A stretch of 64,000 nt of DNA from positions 3,162,001 to 3,226,000 of the forward strand of contig NZ_CP110011.1 in NCBI RefSeq assembly GCF_025947345.1, read 5' to 3'. The DNA comes from Flavobacterium sp. N502536. Lineage in GTDB: Bacteria > Bacteroidota > Bacteroidia > Flavobacteriales > Flavobacteriaceae. This document shows positions 33,299-41,615 of the stretch, one piece after another (position 1 is the stretch's first letter; every line of letters starts with the position of its first letter). Position numbers and translations under genes: made by a program. The notes beneath the pieces were generated by a model. It searched no databases. It was not told the origin of the DNA and was given only the letters and a program-made list of their open reading frames with translations.

Positions 33299-33694
33299 TT
33301 ACTCCGGCCAGTACAGCACATTAAATTTATGACCATCCGGATCAGAGAATCCAAAGAAATAGCCTTTGGCATAATTTTGAGGTTCAGCAAAAATAACGCC
33401 TCCTGCATTTTTTACGTCAGATAACCATTGGTCTACTTCTTCTTTGCTTTCGGCTGAAAGCGAGAAAATAATTTCGTTTCCCAGTTTAAGGTCGGCCATT
33501 TCATCGTTGACGGCCCATTTAAAACGTTCTTTTATAAAAAAATGAATAATGAAATTGTCGTCACCAAAAATAAAACTTCGGAGTTCTTCATTTGTATTGT
33601 GACCGTTTGGTGTAAAACCTAAATCATTGTAGAATTTAGTTGTTCGGTCTAAATTTTCTACGCCTAAATTTGCCCATATTTTTTTAGTTTTCAT
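33299..33694 (-). CDS. VOC (glyoxalase/bleomycin-resistance-fold) protein
   Basis: This is a 131-residue protein with two beta-alpha-beta-beta-beta units: ANLGVENLDRTTKFYNDLGF at the N-terminus and the C-terminal GYFFGFSDPDGHKFNVLYW. Metal-binding positions typical of the VOC superfamily are partly present (His in IIHFFI, C-terminal DGHKFNVLYW). Members include dioxygenases, glyoxalases and drug-binding proteins; no specific reaction is assignable. Divergence from the second VOC protein at 34,385 shows they are not recent copies. Confidence 0.85.
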   Translation of the reverse strand: MKTKKIWANLGVENLDRTTKFYNDLGFTPNGHNTNEELRSFIFGDDNFIIHFFIKERFKWAVNDEMADLKLGNEIIFSLSAESKEEVDQWLSDVKNAGGVIFAEPQNYAKGYFFGFSDPDGHKFNVLYWPE

Positions 33695-33906
33695 AAGATG
33701 TTTTTTTAAAATATTAGATTTTAACTGCTAAAATTTTAGGATAATAAATTTATGAAATTTAAATTTAGGAATTGCAGAAATGTCCATATACTATTGCGCG
33801 TGTACAGATTCAGATGTTCAGCGAGAATGTTTAATGACTTTATTATGCATCGTTTTTAACGTAGACACAAACGCAGCAGTGCGTCTAATATATGGTTAGG
33901 GTCTCA

Positions 33907-34266
33907 TTATTTTCTAATTTTCACCTGATATACAATTTCCCAAAAGAGGATTGACAAAATAGCATTGGTGAATATGGCTGTTTTAACTAAATAAGGATCG
34001 TATTTGGAAAGCAGATGTAAGTTGGCAAACTGAACCGCTAAGTATAGCGACAATGCTGCAATTACTATAGAACAGACTACATTCAGCACAGGTTTCCATT
34101 TTAATCCCAAAAAGGAATAAATGATATTTAAAACGGCAAAACCACATCCGAGCGTGATATACGGATCTGTTTTTAATCGTTCTCCCAAAGAAAGTAAAAG
34201 TGAAGTTGAAGTAAGGTATAAAAAGAAAAGGATTGCGTAAAGCAGGATTCGTATTTGGATTTTCAT
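33907..34266 (-). CDS. Small four-helix membrane protein, function unknown
   Basis: This 119-residue protein has four hydrophobic segments (ILLYAILFFLYLTSTSLLL, ITLGCGFAVLNIIYSFLG, LNVVCSIVIAALSLYLAV, TAIFTNAILSILFWEIVY). Short basic ends. No recognised family. It lies among small accessory genes on the same strand. Confidence 0.65.
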   Translation of the reverse strand: MKIQIRILLYAILFFLYLTSTSLLLSLGERLKTDPYITLGCGFAVLNIIYSFLGLKWKPVLNVVCSIVIAALSLYLAVQFANLHLLSKYDPYLVKTAIFTNAILSILFWEIVYQVKIRK

Positions 34267-34384
34267 TTTGATGTTTTTTAGATAAAACTGTAGAAAAGAA
34301 GTTTTATGAAATGTTGATTATGTTAGTACTGTCTTTATTAAAGAAAAGTAATTTTACAGGGTTGGATTTGTTTTCTATTTTAAA

Positions 34385-34768
34385 TTATTCTTTTTTCCTC
34401 ATATGCAACGCAATTCTGTTTCCTTCGCAGTCTTTAAATTCTGCAACCCAGCCAAATTCGCCATTTGAGGTTATTGGAAATAAGATTTCGGCACCATTTA
34501 TTACAGCCAGATGCAGCGTTTCTTCAATATCTTCAGTATTAAAATACACAAGAGTTCCGTTTAAAGTTGGCTTGTATATTTCTCCTTGCGCCAAAGCTCC
34601 CGAAATACCAGTATTACCTTCGGTAAGCGGAAAAAAAGCCATTTCGTTATCATGAATACGCTCCCGCTCAAATTCAAAACTAAAAACGGCCGAGTAAAAT
34701 TGTATGGCTCTTTCGATGTTGGCTACCGGAATTTCAAAATAAACAACGGGGTTTGACTTGTTTTTCAT
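34385..34768 (-). CDS. VOC-family protein
   Basis: This is a 127-residue protein of the vicinal oxygen chelate fold: PVVYFEIPVANIERAIQFYS begins the first unit and AEFKDCEGNRIALHMRK ends the second. The middle carries VYFNTEDIEETLHLAVINGA. It resembles the large group of uncharacterised bacterial glyoxalase-like enzymes. With the DinB-like gene (42 bp) and the unknown gene after it in spacing of about 40 bp, it looks like the last member of a three-gene operon. Confidence 0.85.
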   Translation of the reverse strand: MKNKSNPVVYFEIPVANIERAIQFYSAVFSFEFERERIHDNEMAFFPLTEGNTGISGALAQGEIYKPTLNGTLVYFNTEDIEETLHLAVINGAEILFPITSNGEFGWVAEFKDCEGNRIALHMRKKE

Positions 34769-34810
34769 TTTGTAAGGTATTTTTTAGTGTAAGCGAAGTT
34801 AGAGAAAATT

Positions 34811-35287
34811 TTAGTTCAATTTGCCGGATTTTATTTTTTCAATTTGTCGTTTGTGACGAAGAATATGTACAATCGCATGTTCTGTAATTTGTTCAATGTC
34901 GTACAATTGTCCCCAACCTGTTTTTATTTTTAGTGAATCGTCAAATTGTTCTAGTTCATCGTCTTTAATTTCTTTGAAAATGTTTTCGGTAAAGAGGAAA
35001 ACATTCGTCAAATCTGTCAGATATTCGGCAATGGTCAAATGAAAAATTTTGTCAGGTCGTTGAATAGTCGGTCCTTTCAGGTTATGGATACTGATGGCAT
35101 AACTATAACCGGAACTTACAACATGCGACAGTATGGTTTGTATGGATTTACAATCTTCGTTTGTTGTTTCTTCGTCTATGATAATGGTCAAAGCATCGTC
35201 CGGAATACTTTTAATAACGTTGGTAAGATCTAAAATTGCCTGTTCGTAGATATCAAGCAATGCGCCAACCGCTCCTTGTCTGTTCAT
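34811..35287 (-). CDS. DinB-like four-helix bundle protein
   Basis: This is a 158-residue helical protein of the DinB/YfiT type. Expected metal-binding histidines appear in TILSHVVSSGYSYAI, EHAIVHILRHKRQIE. The LRHKRQIEKI ending is typical. Family members are metal-dependent hydrolases or thiol transferases; the actual substrate is unknown. Confidence 0.8.
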   Translation of the reverse strand: MNRQGAVGALLDIYEQAILDLTNVIKSIPDDALTIIIDEETTNEDCKSIQTILSHVVSSGYSYAISIHNLKGPTIQRPDKIFHLTIAEYLTDLTNVFLFTENIFKEIKDDELEQFDDSLKIKTGWGQLYDIEQITEHAIVHILRHKRQIEKIKSGKLN

Positions 35288-35328
35288 TTTCTTATTTGTT
35301 GATTATTTTTTTTGCAATTTCAGAAACT

Positions 35329-35868
35329 TCACCGCTTAACGCGAATATTTGGCTTATCGTTAGCATTGATCTGATTCGATGTCGTTGATTCCTTTAAACA
35401 TTCCTGATAAATTTGTTCCCGCCATTTCTTGAAAAGATCAATTAGAACAAAAAATAATTCTTCTGATGGATTTTCAGGCTGTAGTTTTTTAAGCAAAGTT
35501 CCTATTCTAATATTATGTGATTTTCCGGAATGATTGATAACATAATCCTGTGTGGTTTCATCCTCTAAAAACATATCTGCGTAGTAATCCTTTAACAGCA
35601 CAGAGTCAAGATTCAGGATTTCTAAAATTGTGTTTTTAATTTGGGATGGTATTTCGCATTCAAATTGTTTTTCATATCCTTCACGACCATCTAGAAAAAA
35701 AGATATCTCAACTTTACATTCAAAAATTATATCGATGTAAATTCCTAAACTTAATAATCTTGCAGAAAAACCATCAGAATGGTCATACGAAAGAATATAA
35801 TCTTCATGTAATTTGAAGCTCCCTGTTGTGGAGTCTATTCTACGTATATTAATTACTTCGAAGTTCAT
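35329..35868 (-). CDS. Hypothetical protein
   Basis: This 179-residue soluble protein begins MNFEVINIRRIDSTTGSFKL and has a mixed alpha/beta composition, with acidic C-terminal helix segments (SEELFFVLIDLFKKWREQIY) and a polar tail. No signal peptide, no recognisable motif. It is the first gene of a probable small operon with the DinB-like and VOC genes, each about 40 bp apart. Confidence 0.6.
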   Translation of the reverse strand: MNFEVINIRRIDSTTGSFKLHEDYILSYDHSDGFSARLLSLGIYIDIIFECKVEISFFLDGREGYEKQFECEIPSQIKNTILEILNLDSVLLKDYYADMFLEDETTQDYVINHSGKSHNIRIGTLLKKLQPENPSEELFFVLIDLFKKWREQIYQECLKESTTSNQINANDKPNIRVKR

Positions 35869-36215
35869 TCTACAGGTTTTGAAAGTTCTTAGGGAAGATA
35901 TTAAATTATTTGTATTTGAAGATAGGATTCTGTTTTATTTAAATTTAAAGCCCCAACTGTCTTCAACCTTGTCATTTTTCCTTACATTGAAATGACAAGA
36001 TTGCGTTAAGTTTTGTTGAAACTTTAACCACAAAGTATGTCATTTCGACGTGAGGAGAAATCATCGCAAGAAACTCTACAAAGAATGAAAATTAAAAGCT
36101 GTCGAGAAACTAATTGTTGTGATTAAAATTAGTAAAAGGGGCTTTTCATAGAGATCTGGTTATGATGTAAATAGTATTAAGGAGTTTTGAATTGTAGATG
36201 TACTCTGTTTTTTTC
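35869..36215. other. 347-bp spacer with dispersed repeat and inverted repeat
   Basis: No gene is seen. A perfect 10-bp inverted repeat, CTTGTCATTT (35,967-35,976) with AAATGACAAG (35,989-35,998), is followed by a fragment at 36,038-36,083 (TGTCATTTCGACGTGAGGAG and on to AAACTCTACAAAG) that I recognise as a dispersed motif of many Bacteroidetes genomes. Confidence 0.5.
36038..36083 (+). repeat. Dispersed GTCATTTCGACG-AGGAGAAATC element fragment
   Basis: The wording TGTCATTTCGACGTGAGGAG is followed by AAATCATCGCAAGAAACTCT. Related strings occur in intergenic regions of many flavobacteria, so this is a likely family copy. The single copy here gives no boundaries. Confidence 0.4.
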
Positions 36216-36665
36216 TTATTGTAAAATCGCCTCGATCTTAGTTTCTGATTTTTCTTTGAGGACACTGTTAGGACGAAAATTCCAGATAATCAAGAATTTT
36301 CCTTTTGCCAGATATTCTTCCGGACGCTCATCAGTTGGCTGACCGTCTTTTCCCCAAAGCAAGCCTTGCAGAAATCGATCGCCTTTAAAGGTGTGCTCAA
36401 ATTCAAAATACATTACAGATCCACGATCCGTTTTACTTTTAAAATTTTGAATCGCTTTACTTTTTAAGGTTCCAACAATGCTAGCATAGGTTTCAATATC
36501 ATTATAAAAAGTACAGGCTTGGGGAGTGATACAAATATTGCCATCGTTTAAAGTGTAGCCTTTGGGAATTTCTTTGTTTTTTAATTTTAAATCGGCAATT
36601 GTCTGACCGAATAAAGTAGTAGTAAGTAATAAGAATAATGCCGACAGGGGAATCGTAATTTTCAT
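36216..36665 (-). CDS. Secreted hypothetical protein
   Basis: This 149-residue protein has a signal peptide (MKITIPLSALFLLLTTTLFGQ). The mature part contains two cysteines (NICITPQACTFY) that could form a disulfide, and the segments SVMYFEFEHTFKGDRFLQGLL split around a beta strand. No family is recognised. Probably periplasmic. Confidence 0.65.
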   Translation of the reverse strand: MKITIPLSALFLLLTTTLFGQTIADLKLKNKEIPKGYTLNDGNICITPQACTFYNDIETYASIVGTLKSKAIQNFKSKTDRGSVMYFEFEHTFKGDRFLQGLLWGKDGQPTDERPEEYLAKGKFLIIWNFRPNSVLKEKSETKIEAILQ

Positions 36666-36738
36666 GGTTTAGGGTTTTAATTTATCAAACTAAAATAGTT
36701 TTTTTATTTGAGTTATTTGAAATTCATTTTTCGTTATT

Positions 36739-36771
36739 AAACCCGACAGGTTTTTAAAACCTGTCGGGTTT
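36739..36771. repeat. 33-bp AAACCCGACAGG palindrome, copy 2 (perfect)
   Basis: 16-bp perfect arms around one base: AAACCCGACAGGTTTT, T, AAAACCTGTCGGGTTT. It lies upstream of the GNAT gene. Confidence 0.9.
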
Positions 36772-36889
36772 GAATAAGATTTATTCAGATAAATTATTTT
36801 GATGGTTATGTACCCTATAACCAAACATTTTATGCGGAATTTGTATAATTTTGATTGGATTGTTAAATTAAAAAGACCGGAATTTTAAA

Positions 36890-37327
36890 ATGGACATTGA
36901 AGTAATCTCAGCACAAAATTTAAAGCAGCTTGTCGAATTGGTTTTAGAGCTTTGGAACGACTGCTCGTTTGACGAAGAATTTGAAAGTTATAAATCGATC
37001 ATAGATTCAGAAAATGAAATTTGTTATGTGGTTAGGGATCAGGAAGACTACATTGCGTTTGTACATTTAAGTACGCGAAATGATTATGTTGAAGGCGCTG
37101 AAGATTTACCAGTTGCTTATATGGAAGCTATTTATGTGAAGCCAGCGTATCAAAAACAAGGTATTGCCAGAAGGTTAACAAAAGTTGCTGAAGACTGGGC
37201 GAAACAAAAAGGATTTAAACAAATCGCGTCTGACACCGACTTGGGTAATTCAGCAAGCATTGATTTTCATCAAAAAGCTGGTTTTACCGAAGTTGAGCGA
37301 ATAGTGTGCTTCATTAAAAATTTATAA
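36890..37327 (+). CDS. GNAT acetyltransferase resembling aminoglycoside 6'-N-acetyltransferases
   Basis: This is a 145-residue GNAT enzyme. The core reads AYMEAIYVKPAYQKQGIARR (motif A pyrophosphate loop), then EDWAKQKGF, SDTDLGNSASIDFHQKAGF and ERIVCFIKNL. This order and spacing closely follow chromosomal AAC(6')-I enzymes, including the DYVEGAEDLPVAYMEAI stretch before the loop, so aminoglycoside acetylation is a real possibility; a general small-molecule acetyltransferase is the alternative. Lone gene between palindromic repeats, the only plus-strand gene in this patch. Confidence 0.8.
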   Translation: MDIEVISAQNLKQLVELVLELWNDCSFDEEFESYKSIIDSENEICYVVRDQEDYIAFVHLSTRNDYVEGAEDLPVAYMEAIYVKPAYQKQGIARRLTKVAEDWAKQKGFKQIASDTDLGNSASIDFHQKAGFTEVERIVCFIKNL

Positions 37328-37336
37328 GAATCAATT

Positions 37337-37369
37337 AAACCCGACAGGTTTTTAAAGGCTGTTGGATTT
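37337..37369. repeat. 33-bp AAACCCGACAGG palindrome, copy 3 (degenerate right arm)
   Basis: The left arm AAACCCGACAGGTTTTT is intact, the right arm has decayed to AAAGGCTGTTGGATTT. It follows the GNAT gene by 9 bp. Confidence 0.75.
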
Positions 37370-37560
37370 GTTGCGTAGTTTGGAAATAACAAGATTGAGT
37401 TTAGAAAAAAGAGAGAAAAAAAATCTGTCATAATCCGTGTTTTCGCAAAGCGAATCCGCGTCATCCGTGTGCTATATTGACGACTATCTTTGTCGATCAA
37501 CTAGCGTGATTTACTTCGTCAGTCGCTATCGCTCGAGTTTCCTCTTTAGAGTTGACAATT

Positions 37561-37593
37561 AAACCCGACAGGTTTTTAAAACCTGTCGGGTTT
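37561..37593. repeat. 33-bp AAACCCGACAGG palindrome, copy 4 (perfect)
   Basis: It is identical to the copy at 36,739-36,771, including the following TGAATAA. Confidence 0.9.
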
Positions 37594-37612
37594 GAATAAC
37601 GTGAAAAAATTC

Positions 37613-37646
37613 AAAAAAAATCCCGCCTCAATTAAGAAACGGGATT
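37613..37646 (-). terminator. Terminator of lysA
   Basis: AATCCCG and CGGGATT pair; in the minus transcript the hairpin is followed by a U-run (plus A-run at 37,613-37,620). It lies 25 bp after the lysA stop codon. Confidence 0.75.
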
Positions 37647-37670
37647 AAAGTGATATTCTTTTTTTTTATT

Positions 37671-38894
37671 TTAAACTGTTGCAGCAACTTCTTGTGGCAA
37701 CGGAATTTGATTTTTAAGTAAATCCTCGAATGTTTCGTGTTGACGAATTAAGATTCCTTTTCCGTTCATCCATAAAACTTCGGCTGGTTTGTATCTTGAA
37801 TTATAGTTGGATGCCATAGAGAAACAATAAGCTCCGGCATTTCTGAATGCTAAAATATCACCTTCCGTAATTTCCGAGATTCTGCGGTTGTTGGCAAAAG
37901 TATCAGTTTCGCAAATGTATCCTACTACCGAGTAAAAACGCTCTTTTCCTTTTGGATTCGAGATGTTTTCGATATGGTGTGACGAACCGTAAAACATAGG
38001 ACGAATTAAGTGGTTGAAACCACTGTCGACTCCGGCAAAAACTGTAGAAGTAGTTTGTTTTACTACATTTACTTTGGCTAAGAAGAAACCGGCTTCACTT
38101 ACCAGGAATTTTCCAGGTTCGAAAATCAGCGTTAAATCTCTACCGTATTCAGCACAGAAAGAGTTGAATCTTTTTGATAATTTTTTGCCTAATTCTTCAA
38201 TATCGGTTTCGATATCGTCTTTTTTGTAAGGCACTTTAAATCCGCTTCCAAAATCCAGGAACTCCAGGTCTTTGAAGTGTTTTGCGGTGTCAAACAAAAT
38301 TTCAGCAGCATACAAGAATACTTCGATATCAAGGATATCCGATCCTGTGTGCATGTGAATTCCCACGATACTCATTTTTGTATTTTCTACAATTCGTAAA
38401 ATATGAGGGATCTGATGTACCGAAATTCCGAATTTACTATCGATATGTCCTACAGAAATATTGGCATTTCCACCCGCCATTACGTGCGGATTGATACGAA
38501 TACATACTGGAATTTGTGGATATTTTGTTCCGAATTGCTCCAGAATAGAAAGGTTATCGATATTGATCTGAACACCCATTGCAGCAACTTCTTCGATCTC
38601 TTCTAAAGAAACTCCGTTTGGTGTAAAGAAAATTTTGTCAGGATCATAGCCAGCATGAAGTCCTAATTGAACTTCCTGAATAGATACAGTGTCCAGGCCA
38701 GACCCCATGTTCTTTAATAACTGAAGAATAGCAACGTTAGACAATGCTTTCATGGCATAATTAACTCTTAAGTTTTCTACCTTAGAGAAAGCTTTAGTTA
38801 ATCTGTTGTACTGAGATTGGATTTTTTCGGCATCATATACATATAATGGACTTCCAAATTGTTCTGCTAACTGCAGTAAATCTTTTGCTTGCAT
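37671..38894 (-). CDS. lysA: Diaminopimelate decarboxylase
   Basis: This 407-residue PLP enzyme makes L-lysine from meso-diaminopimelate, the last step of lysine synthesis. The PLP lysine is in NYAMKALSN near residue 46; HMHTGSDI, the glycine loop FGSGFKVPY, EPGKFLVSEAG, CETDTFANN (the substrate-binding Cys/Glu/Asp) and GAYCFSMASNYN with its catalytic Tyr region are all present. The start is fixed at 38,894 (MQAKDLLQLAEQ): a -7 box at 38,919-38,912 and a -33 TTTG 19 bp upstream place the transcript start near 38,906, ruling out the longer frame from 38,963. Confidence 0.95.
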   Translation of the reverse strand: MQAKDLLQLAEQFGSPLYVYDAEKIQSQYNRLTKAFSKVENLRVNYAMKALSNVAILQLLKNMGSGLDTVSIQEVQLGLHAGYDPDKIFFTPNGVSLEEIEEVAAMGVQINIDNLSILEQFGTKYPQIPVCIRINPHVMAGGNANISVGHIDSKFGISVHQIPHILRIVENTKMSIVGIHMHTGSDILDIEVFLYAAEILFDTAKHFKDLEFLDFGSGFKVPYKKDDIETDIEELGKKLSKRFNSFCAEYGRDLTLIFEPGKFLVSEAGFFLAKVNVVKQTTSTVFAGVDSGFNHLIRPMFYGSSHHIENISNPKGKERFYSVVGYICETDTFANNRRISEITEGDILAFRNAGAYCFSMASNYNSRYKPAEVLWMNGKGILIRQHETFEDLLKNQIPLPQEVAATV

Positions 38895-38911
38895 CTGTAA
38901 ACTATTTTCAG

Positions 38912-38942
38912 CAAACTTATTACTCTTTTGGGGATTGACAAA
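38912..38942 (-). promoter_or_regulatory. Promoter of lysA (-33 TTTG, -7 TAAGTTTG)
   Basis: On the minus strand, TTTG (plus 38,942-38,939) is followed after 19 bp by TAAGTTTG (plus 38,919-38,912), an exact consensus match. The leader would be only about 10 nt. Confidence 0.7.
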
Positions 38943-39050
38943 TTTTAAAATGAAAAATAACAAATTGTAACAAATTGTTATAAAAATAACAACGTGGAAT
39001 TTGAAGTTTTTTTTAAAATGAATAATTTCTTATTTAGAACAAATTAAAAT

Positions 39051-39058
39051 TATATTTG
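39051..39058 (+). promoter_or_regulatory. -7 promoter box of the second TonB receptor gene
   Basis: TATATTTG fits TAnnTTTG, 29 bp before the ATG at 39,088. No clear -33 element. Confidence 0.5.
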
Positions 39059-39087
39059 CAAAAAATTTCTATTTTTAAAGATTATTT

Positions 39088-41220
39088 ATGAAAAAAATCA
39101 CTACATTTTGCTTGATTATCCTTACAACTACGGTAGGATTTGCTCAGGAAAAATCAAAAGACAGTTTGCAGACCAATAATTTAGATGATATTATTGTAAC
39201 AGCAAGTCGAAAAAAAGAGAGTATCAAAGAAGTTGTTTCTTCCATTACGATTGTTGGAGCGAAAAAGATCCAAAGTCAGACGATGGTGAATTCAAATATC
39301 AGCAATATTTTACAATATACAGTTCCGGGTTTAGCAACAGCAAGCAATCAGACTTCAAATTTTGGTCAGACTTTAAGAGGAAGACCGTTTTTGGTGATGA
39401 TTGATGGAATACCACAATCTACACCTTTGAGAAATGGAGGTAGAGATCTTCAGGTAATTGATCCATCATCTATCGAAAGAGTGGAAGTAATTAAAGGAGC
39501 CACCTCAATTTATGGTAATGGGGCCGATGGAGGTATCATCAATTACATTACAAAGAAAAATCATTCGGAAGAAAAGATTGGTGGTTCGGTACAAGTTGGG
39601 TTGATTACACAGCCTAAAACATTTGCAGAATCATTTGGTTACAGAGCTTCACTTTCTTTGGCCGGAAAACTAAAAAAGTTCGATTATGTTGTTGGATTTA
39701 CGCAGGAAAGATCGGGTGTGTCTAAAGATGCAAATGGTGTTAATCTTTCACCGTTTTACAGTTTATCCAATTTAAATACCTATAACGGACTGTTTAAAAT
39801 TGGATATTCGCTTACAGACAAGCAAAGACTGGAATTCTCGTACATGGGTTATGCATCGAAGTCATTTTTAGATCAGGATGTTAAGATTGGTAAGTGGGGA
39901 GAAATTCCAACTATTGGAGTGGATGCCGGTGGCCGTTTAGGAACGCCTGAAGGAACTCCTAGAAATCATAATTTTAGATTGTCGTATTCCAATTCGGAAA
40001 TTTGGAACAATACTTCTTTGGACGTAAATGTTTATGCACAGGACTTCAGAACGGTTTATTCGTACGACAGAGATCAGTTTTTAAATGGAGGACAGTCGAA
40101 TGTAGCTTCACAAAAGAAAGGGCTGCGTGTTAATTTTGATTCCCGTCTTTTTGCAAATGATACGTATAAAGCAGAAGTAATTTATGGTTTGGACTTGCTG
40201 CAGGATAAAACGGTTCAAAAATTAGAAGACGGTCGTTTCTGGACACCACAAATGAATATGGTCAATACGGCTCCGTTTGCTTTAATCAAATTTGATGCCT
40301 GGGGGAAATTCACCATAAAAGCGGGTGCGAGATATGAAAATATTAAAGTTAAGGCGGATGATTTTAATACATTGCCGGTATTGAATGCTAAAAACAATAC
40401 CTACACCAAAAGTATTTTTGTCCAGGGAGGCGAATTAGATTACAATGCCCTTGTTGGAAACATTGGATTACGATATAACATCATGCCGGAGGTAAATGTT
40501 TTTACAAGTTACTCTCAATCCTTTTCGATCAATGAGGTAGGGCGTATTTTAAGAACGTCTACCGAAAGTGTGATTTCAAAATTACCAACCGATCCTATAA
40601 TTGTAAATAATTACGAAATGGGTGTGGCCGGAGCGATTAAAAAGTGGTTCAACTATGAGGTAACCAGTTTCTGGAGTACATCAGAGTTAGGGGCTACATC
40701 GATTCAGTCTGCTGATGGTTCTTTTGCGATGCAGCGTGCTCCCGAAAACATCTGGGGTTACGAGGCCGTTGTAGGTTTTAAACCGTTGGATGTTTTAAGT
40801 TTTGGTGGTGCTTTTGCCTGGATAGAAGGTAAAGTAGATAATGATAATAACGGAACCTACGAGAAATACATTAACGGATCCCGAATAATGGCTCCAAAAC
40901 TTACGACTTATATTCAGGTACACCCTATAAAAAATTTAGAGGTTGAATTAAGCTCTTTGCATAACTTTAAAAGAGATCGATTTGATCCAAGTCCAACAAC
41001 AAACCTGTACAGTTTTAACGAAGGACCAGTAAAAAAATATACCGTTTTTAACTTAAGCAGTTCTTATCTTATCAATAAATCATTCCGATTAGGATTGGGA
41101 GTTGAGAATTTGTTTAATAAAGATTATGCACCCAATATTGCATGGTGGCAAGCCAGAGATAAAGATTTTGTAAATGCTCCGGGAAGACGTACGACTTTAC
41201 AAATTCAGTATAATTTTTAA
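39088..41220 (+). CDS. TonB-dependent receptor, paralogue of the receptor at 15.6 kb
   Basis: This is a 710-residue outer-membrane receptor with signal peptide (ILTTTVGFAQ), plug domain (about 30-165; VMIDGIPQSTPLRNGGRD, ERVEVIKGATSIYGNGADG) and a 22-strand barrel ending QIQYNF. It matches the 15.6-kb receptor along its whole length but has no N-terminal carboxypeptidase-regulatory domain. Probably takes up a siderophore-like ligand. It diverges from lysA. Downstream is a repeat element and terminator, with no import partners nearby. Confidence 0.92.
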   Translation: MKKITTFCLIILTTTVGFAQEKSKDSLQTNNLDDIIVTASRKKESIKEVVSSITIVGAKKIQSQTMVNSNISNILQYTVPGLATASNQTSNFGQTLRGRPFLVMIDGIPQSTPLRNGGRDLQVIDPSSIERVEVIKGATSIYGNGADGGIINYITKKNHSEEKIGGSVQVGLITQPKTFAESFGYRASLSLAGKLKKFDYVVGFTQERSGVSKDANGVNLSPFYSLSNLNTYNGLFKIGYSLTDKQRLEFSYMGYASKSFLDQDVKIGKWGEIPTIGVDAGGRLGTPEGTPRNHNFRLSYSNSEIWNNTSLDVNVYAQDFRTVYSYDRDQFLNGGQSNVASQKKGLRVNFDSRLFANDTYKAEVIYGLDLLQDKTVQKLEDGRFWTPQMNMVNTAPFALIKFDAWGKFTIKAGARYENIKVKADDFNTLPVLNAKNNTYTKSIFVQGGELDYNALVGNIGLRYNIMPEVNVFTSYSQSFSINEVGRILRTSTESVISKLPTDPIIVNNYEMGVAGAIKKWFNYEVTSFWSTSELGATSIQSADGSFAMQRAPENIWGYEAVVGFKPLDVLSFGGAFAWIEGKVDNDNNGTYEKYINGSRIMAPKLTTYIQVHPIKNLEVELSSLHNFKRDRFDPSPTTNLYSFNEGPVKKYTVFNLSSSYLINKSFRLGLGVENLFNKDYAPNIAWWQARDKDFVNAPGRRTTLQIQYNF

Positions 41221-41275
41221 ATTTAGAAGAATCTTTCTAATTTGAAGTGTAATTCCATAATTTCATAACAAAGGG

Positions 41276-41579
41276 GGCTGTCCGAAAAGAATGAACTTCC
41301 TCTTATTATGTTATTGTTTAAAATCTCTACCTTAGTTCGACGCGGATAAAACAGATTTACTTCGTAAAAACGCGAATAAAAACAGATTTTTTTCCTCATT
41401 TAAAAGTTTTTTTAATTTTTAGAATCCGTTTTTATCAGTGTCTTCGCGATAGCGAATCTGTTTTATCCGCGTTGAATTAAGACGTATAATTTTTGCCGAC
41501 CAAATAAACTGCTTTTGGATTATAATTCAATCTAAATTATTTATAAAAAAAAGAGGCTGTCCTTGCTTTTCGGACAGCC
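41276..41579. repeat. MITE-like intergenic element with 14-bp inverted ends and internal hairpin
   Basis: GGCTGTCCGAAAAG (41,276-41,289) is the exact reverse complement of CTTTTCGGACAGCC (41,566-41,579). Inside, ACGCGGATAAAACAGATT (41,340-41,357) pairs perfectly over 18 bp with AATCTGTTTTATCCGCGT (41,455-41,472). The element fills almost all of the spacer between the TonB receptor and gltD. It encodes nothing visible and has no clear target-site duplication. Confidence 0.6.
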
Positions 41580-41585
41580 TCTTTT
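41549..41585. terminator. Bidirectional terminator between the TonB receptor and gltD
   Basis: A perfect 14-bp stem AAAAGAGGCTGTCC / GGACAGCCTCTTTT, loop of 9, flanked by A and T. Its right arm overlaps the right end of the MITE-like element. Confidence 0.85.
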
Positions 41586-41615
41586 GTTTTTATAAAGGTG
41601 AAATGAGTCTGCGAT

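Larger units (their letters stand above)
37328..37670. other. 343-bp spacer with two palindromes, modular repeats and lysA terminator
   Basis: No gene. It contains palindrome copy 3 (37,337-37,369), a modular stretch (37,418-37,545) with AATCCGTGTTTTCGCAAAG, GCGAATCCGCGTCATCCGTG and TCGCTATCGCTCG words, palindrome copy 4 (37,561-37,593) and the lysA terminator. Confidence 0.55.

Noticed and set aside
41271..41585. Insertion sequence
   Set aside because: The ends look IS-like but there is no transposase frame inside; I list it as a MITE-like element only.
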